Below are positions 1 to 7,720 of a DNA stretch of 37,519 nt, piece after piece. The notes under the pieces are model-generated. The model worked only from the letters and a program-made list of their open reading frames with translations. It was not told where the DNA came from and made no database searches. Source of the stretch: Magnetococcales bacterium (GTDB taxonomy: Bacteria; Pseudomonadota; Magnetococcia; Magnetococcales; JADFYX01); NCBI GenBank assembly GCA_015232405.1, contig JADFZS010000052.1:1-37519 (forward strand). The letters are read 5' to 3'. Numbering within the stretch: the stretch's first letter is position 1; every line of letters begins with the position of its first letter. Both the position numbers and the translations under genes were made by a program.

Positions 1-104
1 TATCACTTTTTCCTTAAAATGGCTTTTTTATTGAATCAATTGGGGTTAAAATGATTTTGTAGTTGGGGTGGGTATTTTTTTATCAAAGATATTTAGGAGA
101 AGTT

Positions 105-329
105 ATGTTTGAACGTGTGGCAAAAGTAATTGAAGAGATCCGCCCTTTTCTACAACGTGATGGTGGTGATGTAGAGTTGGTTGAAGTTACAGCAGATAAT
201 ATTGTCAATGTTAGGCTTAAAGGTGCTTGTGGTTCATGTCCCGGTGCTTTGATGACTCTAAAAGGTGGTATTGAGAGAGCCTTGAAAGAGAAGATTCCTG
301 AAGTAGCATCTGTGGAGCGAGTAGACTGA
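105..329 (+). CDS. NifU C-terminal-domain (Nfu-type) Fe-S scaffold protein
   Basis: A 74-residue protein made only of the NifU C-terminal domain, the module that binds a 4Fe-4S cluster between two subunits and passes it to apo-proteins. The CxxC ligand pair is visible at C42-G-S-C45, preceded by the family's typical RPFLQRDGGDVE stretch. The ATG at 105 was chosen because AGGAGA lies just upstream. An in-frame start at 63 would add 14 residues (MGWVFFYQRYLGEV) that do not look like this family. It is the first visible gene of a + strand run with ampD, mpl and algH. The family is certain; the client proteins are unknown. Confidence 0.9.
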   Translation: MFERVAKVIEEIRPFLQRDGGDVELVEVTADNIVNVRLKGACGSCPGALMTLKGGIERALKEKIPEVASVERVD

Positions 330-406
330 CACCCTGCAAAACAACATTTCGTTATCTTCCATCAACCCACTGTGGGTTACGCCCAGATGGAGTTCAGATA
401 GATCTA

Positions 407-898
407 TTGGTTGTCCACGCAATCAGCCTGCCTCCAGGAGAGTTTGGTGGCTGTGGAGTGGACGACCTTTTTTTAGGTTGTCTGGATGGTGATGCTCACC
501 CGTTTTACCGGGAGATAGCCAATCTTAAAGTTTCTGCACATTTTCTCATAAAACGTGACGGTACTCTTACCCAGTATGTACCGGCGGCGCAAATGGCTTG
601 GCATGCTGGAGTCAGCCAATGGCAAGGTCGCAACAAATGCAACGATTTTTCCATTGGTGTTGAGTTGGAAGGTGATGAGAATACAGCTTTTGAGATAGTT
701 CAGTATCAGCAGTTAGCAACTTTAACTCGTACCTTGCAAGGACGTTATCCCACCATTACCGACAAAAATATTGTCGGGCACAAAGATATCGCACCAAACC
801 GCAAGTGGGACCCCGGCCCAGGCTTTGATTGGCAACATTTTTATAAGATACTCAGCACAGCAAAAGCTACGTTAGAGTGGCCTATAGTTTGGGATTAA
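407..898 (+). CDS. ampD: 1,6-anhydro-N-acetylmuramyl-L-alanine amidase AmpD
   Basis: A cytoplasmic zinc amidase that removes the peptide from 1,6-anhydroMurNAc-peptides during cell-wall recycling. Visible family features are VVHAISLPPGEFGG near the start (first zinc His), the SIGVELEG segment with the conserved Glu, and GHKDIAPNRKWDPGP with the second zinc His and the zinc Asp. TTG 407 is the only ATG/GTG/TTG start available, but AmpD homology continues upstream in the same open frame (RYLPSTHCGLRPDG, then IDLL). The real protein therefore probably begins near CTG 326, which overlaps the TGA of the preceding gene. From 407 it is 163 residues; with the extension about 190, close to E. coli AmpD. 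mpl follows after 19 bases and acts on the tripeptide AmpD releases. The function is secure; the start is not. Confidence 0.93.
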   Translation: MVVHAISLPPGEFGGCGVDDLFLGCLDGDAHPFYREIANLKVSAHFLIKRDGTLTQYVPAAQMAWHAGVSQWQGRNKCNDFSIGVELEGDENTAFEIVQYQQLATLTRTLQGRYPTITDKNIVGHKDIAPNRKWDPGPGFDWQHFYKILSTAKATLEWPIVWD

Positions 899-917
899 AA
901 AAAGGTAAAGCAATCTA

Positions 918-2324
918 ATGGCAAAACACCTACATATAATTGGAATTTGTGGTACAGCCATGGCAGGGCTAGCAGCTTTGGCAAAAGACAAAGGTTGGCA
1001 AGTGACAGGCTCCGATGCTGGTATCTATCCTCCCATGAGTACATTTCTGGAGCAGCAAGATATTAAAATGTATGAAGGTTTCAGTGCTGATAATCTAAAC
1101 CCCACCCCTGATCAAATACTTGTAGGTAATGCAATTTCAAGGGGCAACCCTGAACTTGAGGCTCTTATGGATATGGGGCTACAATACTGTTCTGGTGCCC
1201 AATGGCTTTTTGAAAATGTTTTGTCAGAGCGTCATCCTGTAGTGGTTACAGGAACCCATGGAAAAACATCCACAACAAGCTTGATTGCAAAAGTATTAGA
1301 CAGTGGAGGATGGCAGCCTGGCTTTTTTATAGGTGGAATACCCCAAGATTTTGGTCAAGGGGTGCGTTTTCCCAAAAGTAAATGGGTGGTAGTTGAAGGT
1401 GACGAGTATGATACGGCATTTTTTGATAAACGACCCAAGTTTCTCCACTACCGACCACGCACATTAATTCTTCATAATCTAGAGTTTGACCATGCAGATA
1501 TCTATCCTGACCTTGAGGCTATAAGAAAACAGTTTCGTCTTTTATTGCGCTCAGTCCCTGCTTCTGGTCATGTTATTGCCAATGGAGATGACCCGGAAAT
1601 AAAAGCTCTACTGCCTTATGCTTTTAGTAAGTTGGTTACTTATGGGTTTAGCAAAGAGAACAACTATTACGCTAAGTTATTGCAAAAAGATTGTCGACGT
1701 TGGCAGGTATGCAGTAATGAGCAAACTCTGTTAACAGTGGATTGGAACCTCATTGGTAGGCACAATGTCATAAACGGTATGGCAGCGGCGGCTGTCGCTC
1801 TGGTCCATGGCATGGAACCCGAACAGGTAAAAGTGGGGCTACAGAGTTTTAAAGGTGTAGCTCGTCGTCTACAAAAACGTTGTGAATTAAAAGATATAAC
1901 TATTTATGATGATTTTGCCCACCACCCAACTGCGATAAAAACTACATTGCAAGGTCTTAAGGCTGTTGCAGGAACAAGAGGCCGTGTCTGGGTGGTTTTA
2001 GAGCCAAGATCAAATACCATGCGCAGACGAATTCACCAAGATCGTTTAGGTGATGCGCTATCCCCAGCAGATAAGATAATATTGGCTAGACCTGCTCCTC
2101 GTGGACTGACAAAAGAGGAGCTATTAGATGTAGATGTAATCGTAAAAAATTTAAATATTGAAAAAAACAGCCCAAAAGGCGATAGTGCATATGTAGTAGC
2201 CGATGCAGCAGAAGCTGTGGACCTGTTAACAAATCAATGGCAACCTTGGGATCAAGTAGTAATTATGAGCAATGGCGGATTTGATGGGATTCATGCTAAG
2301 ATAGAGGCTCAATTAATCGAGTAG
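918..2324 (+). CDS. mpl: UDP-N-acetylmuramate:L-Ala-gamma-D-Glu-meso-DAP ligase Mpl
   Basis: A Mur-ligase-family enzyme that joins recycled murein tripeptide to UDP-MurNAc, returning it to peptidoglycan synthesis. At 468 residues it has the usual Mpl length. It shows the N-terminal nucleotide-sugar motif (IIGICGTAMAGLA), the ATP P-loop GTHGKTSTT around residue 112, the VVEGDEYDTAFFD catalytic segment, an HNLEFDHADIYPD stretch, and the C-terminal-domain motif DDFAHHPTAI. The order ampD then mpl fits one recycling pathway. The start ATG follows an A-rich AAAAAAAGG ribosome-binding stretch. MurC is the main alternative, but the DDFAHHPTAI and GEYDTAFFD contexts and the AmpD neighbour favour Mpl. 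Confidence 0.95.
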   Translation: MAKHLHIIGICGTAMAGLAALAKDKGWQVTGSDAGIYPPMSTFLEQQDIKMYEGFSADNLNPTPDQILVGNAISRGNPELEALMDMGLQYCSGAQWLFENVLSERHPVVVTGTHGKTSTTSLIAKVLDSGGWQPGFFIGGIPQDFGQGVRFPKSKWVVVEGDEYDTAFFDKRPKFLHYRPRTLILHNLEFDHADIYPDLEAIRKQFRLLLRSVPASGHVIANGDDPEIKALLPYAFSKLVTYGFSKENNYYAKLLQKDCRRWQVCSNEQTLLTVDWNLIGRHNVINGMAAAAVALVHGMEPEQVKVGLQSFKGVARRLQKRCELKDITIYDDFAHHPTAIKTTLQGLKAVAGTRGRVWVVLEPRSNTMRRRIHQDRLGDALSPADKIILARPAPRGLTKEELLDVDVIVKNLNIEKNSPKGDSAYVVADAAEAVDLLTNQWQPWDQVVIMSNGGFDGIHAKIEAQLIE

Positions 2325-2336
2325 GAACCCTTATAT

Positions 2337-2906
2337 ATGAAACAAGAGAACAGTCTGGCGGGTAAATTTTTAGTAGCAATGCCAACCCTGGAGGATAACA
2401 ACTTCGAGAGAACGGTTCTCTTTGTCTGCAGCCATGATAGTGAAGGGGCTTTGGGATTGGTTATAAATCAACCCCACCCTGCACCTATGGATGAAGTGAT
2501 AGGTCAGCTTAATCTTGAATGGCGACGTGATGAAAGACCAAAAATAGTATATCAAGGTGGGCCGGTATCCCTTGAACGTGGTTTTGTGCTTTTTGAACAA
2601 GAGACCGAAGACCCAACCCATCTTAAGGTTGGTGACAGCCTATTTTTGGGGACTGACCCTGATATTCTTCGTACTTTGGTAGAGAAAGAGACCGCAAGCC
2701 AGTTCTTTTTTGCATTGGGTTATTCCGGTTGGGCAAAAGGCCAGTTAGAAAGGGAGATTAGGGATAACGCTTGGCTAATTGGTAACTTTGACCGTAGAGT
2801 TCTGTTTGATCTTCCATCTGAAGGCAGATGGACTGCTGCTCTGTGGGCTATGGGTATTGACCCTGCACAACTGGTCGATGGTGGCGGTTCACACCTTAGC
2901 AATTAA
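2337..2906 (+). CDS. algH: AlgH/YqgE family (UPF0301) protein
   Basis: A 189-residue protein covering the whole AlgH/YqgE family. Recognisable segments are LAGKFLVAMPTLEDNNFERTV at the N-terminus, GALGLVINQP, and FFFALGYSGWAKGQLEREI. Its molecular role is not settled; it was first linked to alginate regulation in Pseudomonas. It starts 12 bases after mpl with GAGTAGGAA upstream, so it is probably the last gene of the nfu-ampD-mpl-algH operon. Family assignment is high confidence; function is unknown. Confidence 0.92.
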   Translation: MKQENSLAGKFLVAMPTLEDNNFERTVLFVCSHDSEGALGLVINQPHPAPMDEVIGQLNLEWRRDERPKIVYQGGPVSLERGFVLFEQETEDPTHLKVGDSLFLGTDPDILRTLVEKETASQFFFALGYSGWAKGQLEREIRDNAWLIGNFDRRVLFDLPSEGRWTAALWAMGIDPAQLVDGGGSHLSN

Positions 2907-3003
2907 GACTATTCAACCTGGTTTAACAACAAAACCAAATCCGTTGACCGTATGTCAGGATATCACTACTCCGCATCTCACTTAATAGTTTTAAAAAATA
3001 GCG

Positions 3004-3040
3004 TTACACAATATCAGCAGTTAAATATAATATATTTAAC
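3004..3040 (+). promoter_or_regulatory. sigma70-type promoter with palindromic operator overlapping the -10
   Basis: A -35-like TTACAC (3004-3009) is followed after 16 bases by a perfect TATAAT (3026-3031). The -10 lies inside a palindrome at 3020-3040 with arms GTTAAATATA and TATATTTAAC around a single A, a perfect 10+10 bp match. A repressor bound there would block the polymerase directly. It lies 67 bases upstream of the AhpD-like gene. The symmetry and boxes are seen in the sequence; the operator role is inferred. Confidence 0.6.
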
Positions 3041-3048
3041 CAATATTA

Positions 3049-3082
3049 GCTCTATCACCATATTAAGGTAGAGTGATGGAGC
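3049..3082 (+). promoter_or_regulatory. hairpin in the 5' leader of the AhpD-like gene
   Basis: GCTCTATCAC (3049-3058) and GTGATGGAGC (3073-3082) pair at nine of ten positions, plus one G-U pair in RNA, around a 14-base loop. It sits between the promoter and the AAGAGGA ribosome-binding site at about 3094-3100. It could stabilise the mRNA or be a second protein-binding site. Confidence 0.45.
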
Positions 3083-3106
3083 CATTATTTATTAAGAGGA
3101 TATAAC

Positions 3107-3640
3107 ATGGCATTGATCAAAATTGTTCAACCGGAAGAAGCTACTGGGGAAGTTGCTGAAATTTTCAAGCAGATGGAAGCTTATCTTGGTCATGTTCCAG
3201 AGGCGCAAAAACTCTATGCTGTCAGCCCAGGTTTTTTACAAGCCACCGTTGCTAATCTTACCCGTCTCATGGCACATCCACAATTTGCAAAAAGTTCCCT
3301 GCTTGCATGGGCACGGCTGTTAATCGCAGGGAATACTGACTGTGATTACTGTGTTGATTTTAATCAATGGCTCCTAATGGAACGCTACAAATTTTCATTG
3401 GAGCAGATACAACAAGTAATAAAAGATCCCCAAACAGCCCCTCTGGAACCCAAAGAGCACACTATGCTCATGGTCATTATAAAGGTGATACGTGACTCTA
3501 ATAGTCTAACCCAGGATGACATGCAATCTCTATTAAAGCTTGGATGGAAAGAGGCAGATATTTTTGAAGCCATAGCCCATGGGACACAGATGGTAGGTAT
3601 GGATTTACTTCTCAACGCATTTCATGTTCAAAAGGCATGA
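3107..3640 (+). CDS. AhpD-like/carboxymuconolactone decarboxylase fold protein with CxxC
   Basis: A 177-residue, mostly helical protein of the AhpD-like (CMD) superfamily, whose members include peroxidase-partner disulfide reductases. The redox pair C79-D-Y-C82 is present in the expected helix (ARLLIAGNTDCDYCVDF). The proton-relay His that normally lies four residues after the second Cys is Asn86, and the conserved Glu twelve residues before the first Cys appears to be Ala67, so classic AhpD chemistry is doubtful. It is probably monocistronic, with its own promoter, a palindrome, a leader hairpin and a strong AAGAGGA site. The tRNA-Leu gene follows. Superfamily membership is fairly sure; a thiol-redox role is inferred from CxxC only. 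Confidence 0.8.
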   Translation: MALIKIVQPEEATGEVAEIFKQMEAYLGHVPEAQKLYAVSPGFLQATVANLTRLMAHPQFAKSSLLAWARLLIAGNTDCDYCVDFNQWLLMERYKFSLEQIQQVIKDPQTAPLEPKEHTMLMVIIKVIRDSNSLTQDDMQSLLKLGWKEADIFEAIAHGTQMVGMDLLLNAFHVQKA

Positions 3641-3819
3641 TATTTTTGTAGGATATGAAATATAACTACAAAAGGAGATCAAACAACAAAAATGCCTACA
3701 TTTTAACGGGTTATCTGACCCCTACTACACAATTGATAAATTCATAAGCATGGTTTTGGATGAGAGTTACCAGCCACCCTTGACGGTAATAAAGAGTGCT
3801 GATATTGTCCCCGGTCTGT

Positions 3820-3905
3820 GCGGATGTGGTGGAATGGTAGACACGCTGGCTTCAGGTGCCAGTGGGGGCGACCCCGTGGAAGTTCAAATCTTCTCATCCG
3901 CACCA
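3820..3905 (+). tRNA. tRNA-Leu (anticodon CAG)
   Basis: The acceptor arms GCGGATG (3820-3826) and CATCCGC (ending 3901) pair perfectly, followed by discriminator A and an encoded CCA (3903-3905). The anticodon stem CTGGC/GCCAG encloses the loop TTCAGGT, giving CAG, which reads CUG leucine codons. A long variable arm (TGGGGGCGACCCCG region) and the TTCAAATC T-loop fit a class II tRNA-Leu. The 3' end is partly duplicated at 5854-5881. Confidence 0.96.
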
Positions 3906-3972
3906 TTTCTAACATAACCTGTTCAAGTTGGTAGCCCACTTTAAGTATTTCGATAGTCTTTTACAATCACCC

Positions 3973-5415
3973 TTACTTTTGAGATTCTATCGCTTTTCTT
4001 GTTGCCAACATAAAACGGCTTGTGTGTAATATCGCCTGACTTAAGTCTGCAGGTGGAGGAATGTCATTTTCAACCCAGGGAAAAGACATCCCATACCAAT
4101 AACCCATAGTGTCATCTTTTATCTCTTTCATCTTGCGGCTAACAATTATACATGTGATTGATTGGAAAGCTTGTCCCACCTGTGGAATACTAAGCTCAAG
4201 ATCATCGCCTTGTTCAAAGGCAAAATTATCTGAACCTATTTTAGAAGTTAAAAAAATTGAGTTACCTGTTTCTGAAATGTTCAATAACTGAGCAAAACTG
4301 CTAACTCCATTTTTTCGTACAATTATTGGAAAATCCTTAAAATATACCCTGAAACTATTTCTTTTGTTGGCCTCGGCATCACTTGTGCTATTCCTTGATT
4401 GTTCCAGGCAGGTCTCTCCCGTCATTATATGCTGTATTGCTTGTTGAGGCCAATCTAAGGTGCTTGCTTGCTGAATTATTATGTTAGCTCTTTCATTAGC
4501 ATGATTTCTGACTAGAATTTCATAACCATCAAAATCACTATTAATCAGTTTTACTGTTTTCATATATGTAGGATTGAGCTTGTCTACAATATTTTGTTTT
4601 TGTTCAATCTCATCTTCTACTGCATCTTCAACATCTGCTTGGTTATCTTCAACATAGGTTTCATTTTTGTAGATACCACGCATAACCTCTCTTGCCGATA
4701 ATTTACAATTCCTGCATCTGGTTGGTTCTTGATTAATCAGTTGTAAAAGTTCATCGGAATATTGTTTGGTTGATAATGCAGCATTTTCTGCATTATCCGA
4801 AAAATTTCTATTTCTTGAAAATTTTTTTCTAGCTTTTTTACAATCGGCACCAAGTTTGGCAGAACTATGACCAATGATGGATTCTACCACAGTACCAATC
4901 CCTTTGTAGGGTAGCTTACCATAAACTATATTGACCTCTTCTTTTATATGAAACTTTATGAGATTATTACGAATTGAAATAGTCTCTTGTACGCGGTTTG
5001 TTTGATCAAAAATGTTACCTAACAATCCATTGTAAATTAAATTTGGTTGGAAACTTAAAATATAACTGGCGCTATTATCATCTTTTTGCAGGGATGGATT
5101 ACCTACAGATTTAACTGGAATGATATTTCCATTTGCAACAACTAAATGGGCCAGTACAAATAAGCTGCTGCCAGCCTGAACCATTTGCGCAAACTGCTCA
5201 TAGCCTTGAAATTTTAAAATAACCATTTCATCTTGCAAAACTTCAAGAGAGGCCAAGATTGGTCTTGCACGGTTAATGGAGATAAGAGAGATGTTGAAAA
5301 AAGAGGTGGAGCCTATTCCTTTTGCAGAATATAGACATGACTTTCTTTGGACAGACATGAGAATGTCTATATCCTGATTTATACTCCTCTTTGCTTTAAT
5401 TAACCGCTTTCTCAT
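3973..5415 (-). CDS. large PilZ-domain protein, putative c-di-GMP receptor
   Basis: A 480-residue soluble protein whose C-terminal third looks like a PilZ domain: RNSFR (RxxxR, R352 to R356), then about 30 residues later LNISETG (N-x-S-x-x-G), then a beta-rich tail ending WYGMSFPWVE. These are the c-di-GMP contact motifs of the family. The first 340 residues are unrecognised and contain an acidic linker (EDNQADVEDAVEDEIE). An isolated CRNC pair sits near residues 235-238. The ATG follows GGAGGG at good spacing. No transmembrane segment or signal peptide is seen. Two genes away lies an intact GGDEF-EAL protein that could set its ligand level. It lies between tRNA-Leu and a repeat of the tRNA 3' end, so it may be acquired DNA. 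The PilZ call is good; the output is unknown. Confidence 0.7.
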   Translation of the reverse strand: MRKRLIKAKRSINQDIDILMSVQRKSCLYSAKGIGSTSFFNISLISINRARPILASLEVLQDEMVILKFQGYEQFAQMVQAGSSLFVLAHLVVANGNIIPVKSVGNPSLQKDDNSASYILSFQPNLIYNGLLGNIFDQTNRVQETISIRNNLIKFHIKEEVNIVYGKLPYKGIGTVVESIIGHSSAKLGADCKKARKKFSRNRNFSDNAENAALSTKQYSDELLQLINQEPTRCRNCKLSAREVMRGIYKNETYVEDNQADVEDAVEDEIEQKQNIVDKLNPTYMKTVKLINSDFDGYEILVRNHANERANIIIQQASTLDWPQQAIQHIMTGETCLEQSRNSTSDAEANKRNSFRVYFKDFPIIVRKNGVSSFAQLLNISETGNSIFLTSKIGSDNFAFEQGDDLELSIPQVGQAFQSITCIIVSRKMKEIKDDTMGYWYGMSFPWVENDIPPPADLSQAILHTSRFMLATRKAIESQK

Positions 5416-5911
5416 GACAGCCCTCCATATTGAGTTGAGGCTTTCCTAATTGGTGTAGACACTACTAACACCGAATATAATCAGCAATATCAATGCCTAA
5501 CTCCAAACCCAGAGAATATAATTCAGTATATTATAAAAGAGTCGTGCAATATTAGTATGTTACTCAACGGTATAAGGGAGGGATTGCCCGATAATAAATG
5601 GCTAAACATTCTCAAAAATAGTTATTGCATCCCAGAAGCAATCCAATAATTGAGAATTATTTTGTGGATAGAGCAAATCAATTGTTGATAACTGTAGGGC
5701 AGAAAAAAGTATGAGATGAGTCGGTTCTTGTGCAGAACTCCGGTTTTAAGGAGTTTGTTTGGTGTGTGGATCAATTCAGGTAGTCAGCGTTTTGCGGTAG
5801 AATCAATTTGTAACAATTGGAAATGGTTGATTTTACAAAGTATTGTTTTTAAATTCCAAACCTTCTCATCCGTACCATTTCATAAAAAACCCATTAATCA
5901 GTCGCTTTTTT
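5416..5911. other. non-coding stretch between the PilZ and radical SAM genes
   Basis: No convincing gene is seen. It holds the upstream region of the PilZ gene, a small hairpin (AACTCC 5736-5741 with GGAGTT 5750-5755) and the degraded tRNA-Leu 3' end described separately. The open frame at 5716-5973 has no family signal and no ribosome-binding site and runs into the radical SAM gene, so I do not call it. Confidence 0.5.
5854..5881 (+). repeat. degraded copy of the tRNA-Leu 3' end (possible att remnant)
   Basis: Aligns with 3883-3909 of tRNA-Leu and its flank with one gap and two mismatches, including exact CTTCTCATCCG and ACCATTTC blocks. The copies are direct repeats about 1.97 kb apart and enclose the PilZ gene. 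This is what integration into a tRNA 3' end leaves, though no integrase remains. A decayed whole tRNA copy is the alternative: GCGG at 5794 begins a span of similar length, but the interior is not tRNA-like. Confidence 0.55.
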
Positions 5912-7351
5912 TTAGTTCTCCTTCTTTCCTGACCATAGAAACACCTGTTGTAACATACCGACAAAACCTTTGAGAAAAACCATAAAGTGGGCAAATGACT
6001 CTATACTTTTAATAACTCGCCAGATCTGTGATGGACGAAAATAGAATTTCCGATAACCTTTAACTATATATTGCCGTAGCTCTTTATTGCTCAATTCTGT
6101 ATGTAGAGGCTGTACAGAAAAATCTTCTGACATTAAGCCCCAGTTCTGCCAGTTATCAATTTTACCCATGGAATCACTGTAGAAGTGTTTAAATAGCGGT
6201 GTTCCAACAAAGGGAACCATAATATTGAAGCTGGCAAAAGTTGATGGAAGCTCTCTGGCAAAGTTTACAGTATCCATTGCTGTTTCGTGGGTTTCACCAG
6301 TGTTGCCAATAATAAAGCTGTTAAAACTTTGAATACCCACCTCATTACATATGGCAATAGCTTTACGAGCTTGATCTTTGGTTGTGTTTTTACCTATTTT
6401 CTTTAAAATTTCATTGTTCCCAGACTCCATACCAAAGAGTATAAAATAGCAGCCTGCCTCCTTCATCAACTTAATGGATTCATAATCCAGGCTATCTACT
6501 CGACCGAAAATCAACCAGCGTATGTTAAGTTTTTCGGCAATCATACGACGGCAAATGGCTTTGCAGCGGTCGATGTCAGCCATAAACAGATCATCTACAA
6601 ATTGAAAGACCTCAATATTATACTGCTCTTTTAGATGTTTTATCTCTTTGATAAAATAGTCAATACTGTGAACCCGAAAACGTCGCCCCATGGTTAACAA
6701 ATTAGCGCAAAAAGTACAGGCAGATGGACACCCTCTACTTGAAAGCATGGTTACTGATTTCAAGCCCCGGCTATAATGGGCATGGAGACGATAGTTATCG
6801 AGATTTACCAAATCACGGGCAGGAAAAGGAAATTGATCTACATCATCTTCAAAGGAACGACGAGGTGTGCGTAAAATCTCATCACCACGACGATAGTATA
6901 TTCCATTAATTGCCGACCAATCTTCACTTTTATCAGCCAGGGCATCAAGTAGTTCACGGGTGGTAAACTCACCCTCTCCCACTGCAACTACATCAATGGC
7001 TTGGACCTCATCTAGAATAACCTTTGGCATGGCAGAGGCGTGAACTCCACCATAGATCACCACCCCCTTATAACCGTTGTCACGTATTCCATTTGCAATC
7101 TGTTTAACCAGCGGATAGTTCATGGATACAGAGTGGATACCAATTAGATCGGGCTTAAACTTATCGAGCTTATCGTATAAACTTTCAAAGGAATAACCTG
7201 CAGCCTCTGGGTCAAATAGCTGAACCTTATGACCAAACTGGCGAACATAGGAGGCTATATACCCTAGACCCAAGGGGAAGTTACTGTTTTTGCCTGAACT
7301 CATCTTCACATAAACATGCTGATATGGGGTGTTTATTAAAGCCAACTTCAT
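5912..7351 (-). CDS. B12-binding radical SAM protein
   Basis: A 479-residue class B radical SAM enzyme. Residues about 1-135 form a cobalamin-binding domain (start MKLALINTPYQHVY, then PLGLGYIASYVRQFGHKV, GGVHASAMP and VVAVGEGE). The radical SAM core follows with the CPSACTFC cluster motif (CxxxCxxC) and a TIM-barrel segment ending in GNTGETHETAMDTV. The DxHxxG base-off cobalamin motif is not evident. Such enzymes usually methylate unactivated carbon or phosphorus centres or build lipids and natural products. GGGAGAT precedes the ATG at good spacing. It stands alone, divergent from the GGDEF-EAL gene, so context gives no substrate. Family sure, reaction unknown. Confidence 0.9.
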   Translation of the reverse strand: MKLALINTPYQHVYVKMSSGKNSNFPLGLGYIASYVRQFGHKVQLFDPEAAGYSFESLYDKLDKFKPDLIGIHSVSMNYPLVKQIANGIRDNGYKGVVIYGGVHASAMPKVILDEVQAIDVVAVGEGEFTTRELLDALADKSEDWSAINGIYYRRGDEILRTPRRSFEDDVDQFPFPARDLVNLDNYRLHAHYSRGLKSVTMLSSRGCPSACTFCANLLTMGRRFRVHSIDYFIKEIKHLKEQYNIEVFQFVDDLFMADIDRCKAICRRMIAEKLNIRWLIFGRVDSLDYESIKLMKEAGCYFILFGMESGNNEILKKIGKNTTKDQARKAIAICNEVGIQSFNSFIIGNTGETHETAMDTVNFARELPSTFASFNIMVPFVGTPLFKHFYSDSMGKIDNWQNWGLMSEDFSVQPLHTELSNKELRQYIVKGYRKFYFRPSQIWRVIKSIESFAHFMVFLKGFVGMLQQVFLWSGKKEN

Positions 7352-7720
7352 TTACATTGATCTCCCTCTATTGATACCTGTTCTCTAACTGCCAAAACCT
7401 GAAAAATACCCCAATGTTATGCACTATACTGTATTGAATCGTCGATAAAGTCCACTACCAACTGCCAATTTCAGCCGTTAAACTGTATCTAAAAGCCAGT
7501 TTTTGCATCTGTTATTACAATGCTCAAGCTACAAAAATTATAACTACAAACTATTTTATCCTCATATTGCACTATATTTAATGTGGAAACATCTATCTTA
7601 TCACATCAGGTATTACGATAAATCTGGGTAATATTGGAACATTCCCAATTTAAATCACTCCAACTAGTTTAACGTGCAACTTGCTTACTAACCGTAAAAT
7701 AGGTGTGTGTAACGCTATAA
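7352..7720. other. divergent intergenic region, 369 bp
   Basis: Separates the radical SAM gene (-) from the REC-GGDEF-EAL gene (+) and must contain both promoters. A possible + strand promoter is TTACAA (7515-7520) with TATAAC (7539-7544), spacing 18. It is AT-rich with no open frame worth calling. Confidence 0.4.

Noticed and set aside
3670..3710. AAAGGAG followed by ATG CCT ACA TTT TAA, a possible leader peptide before tRNA-Leu
   Set aside because: Only four codons, poor spacing (14 bases), and no downstream coding gene to attenuate.
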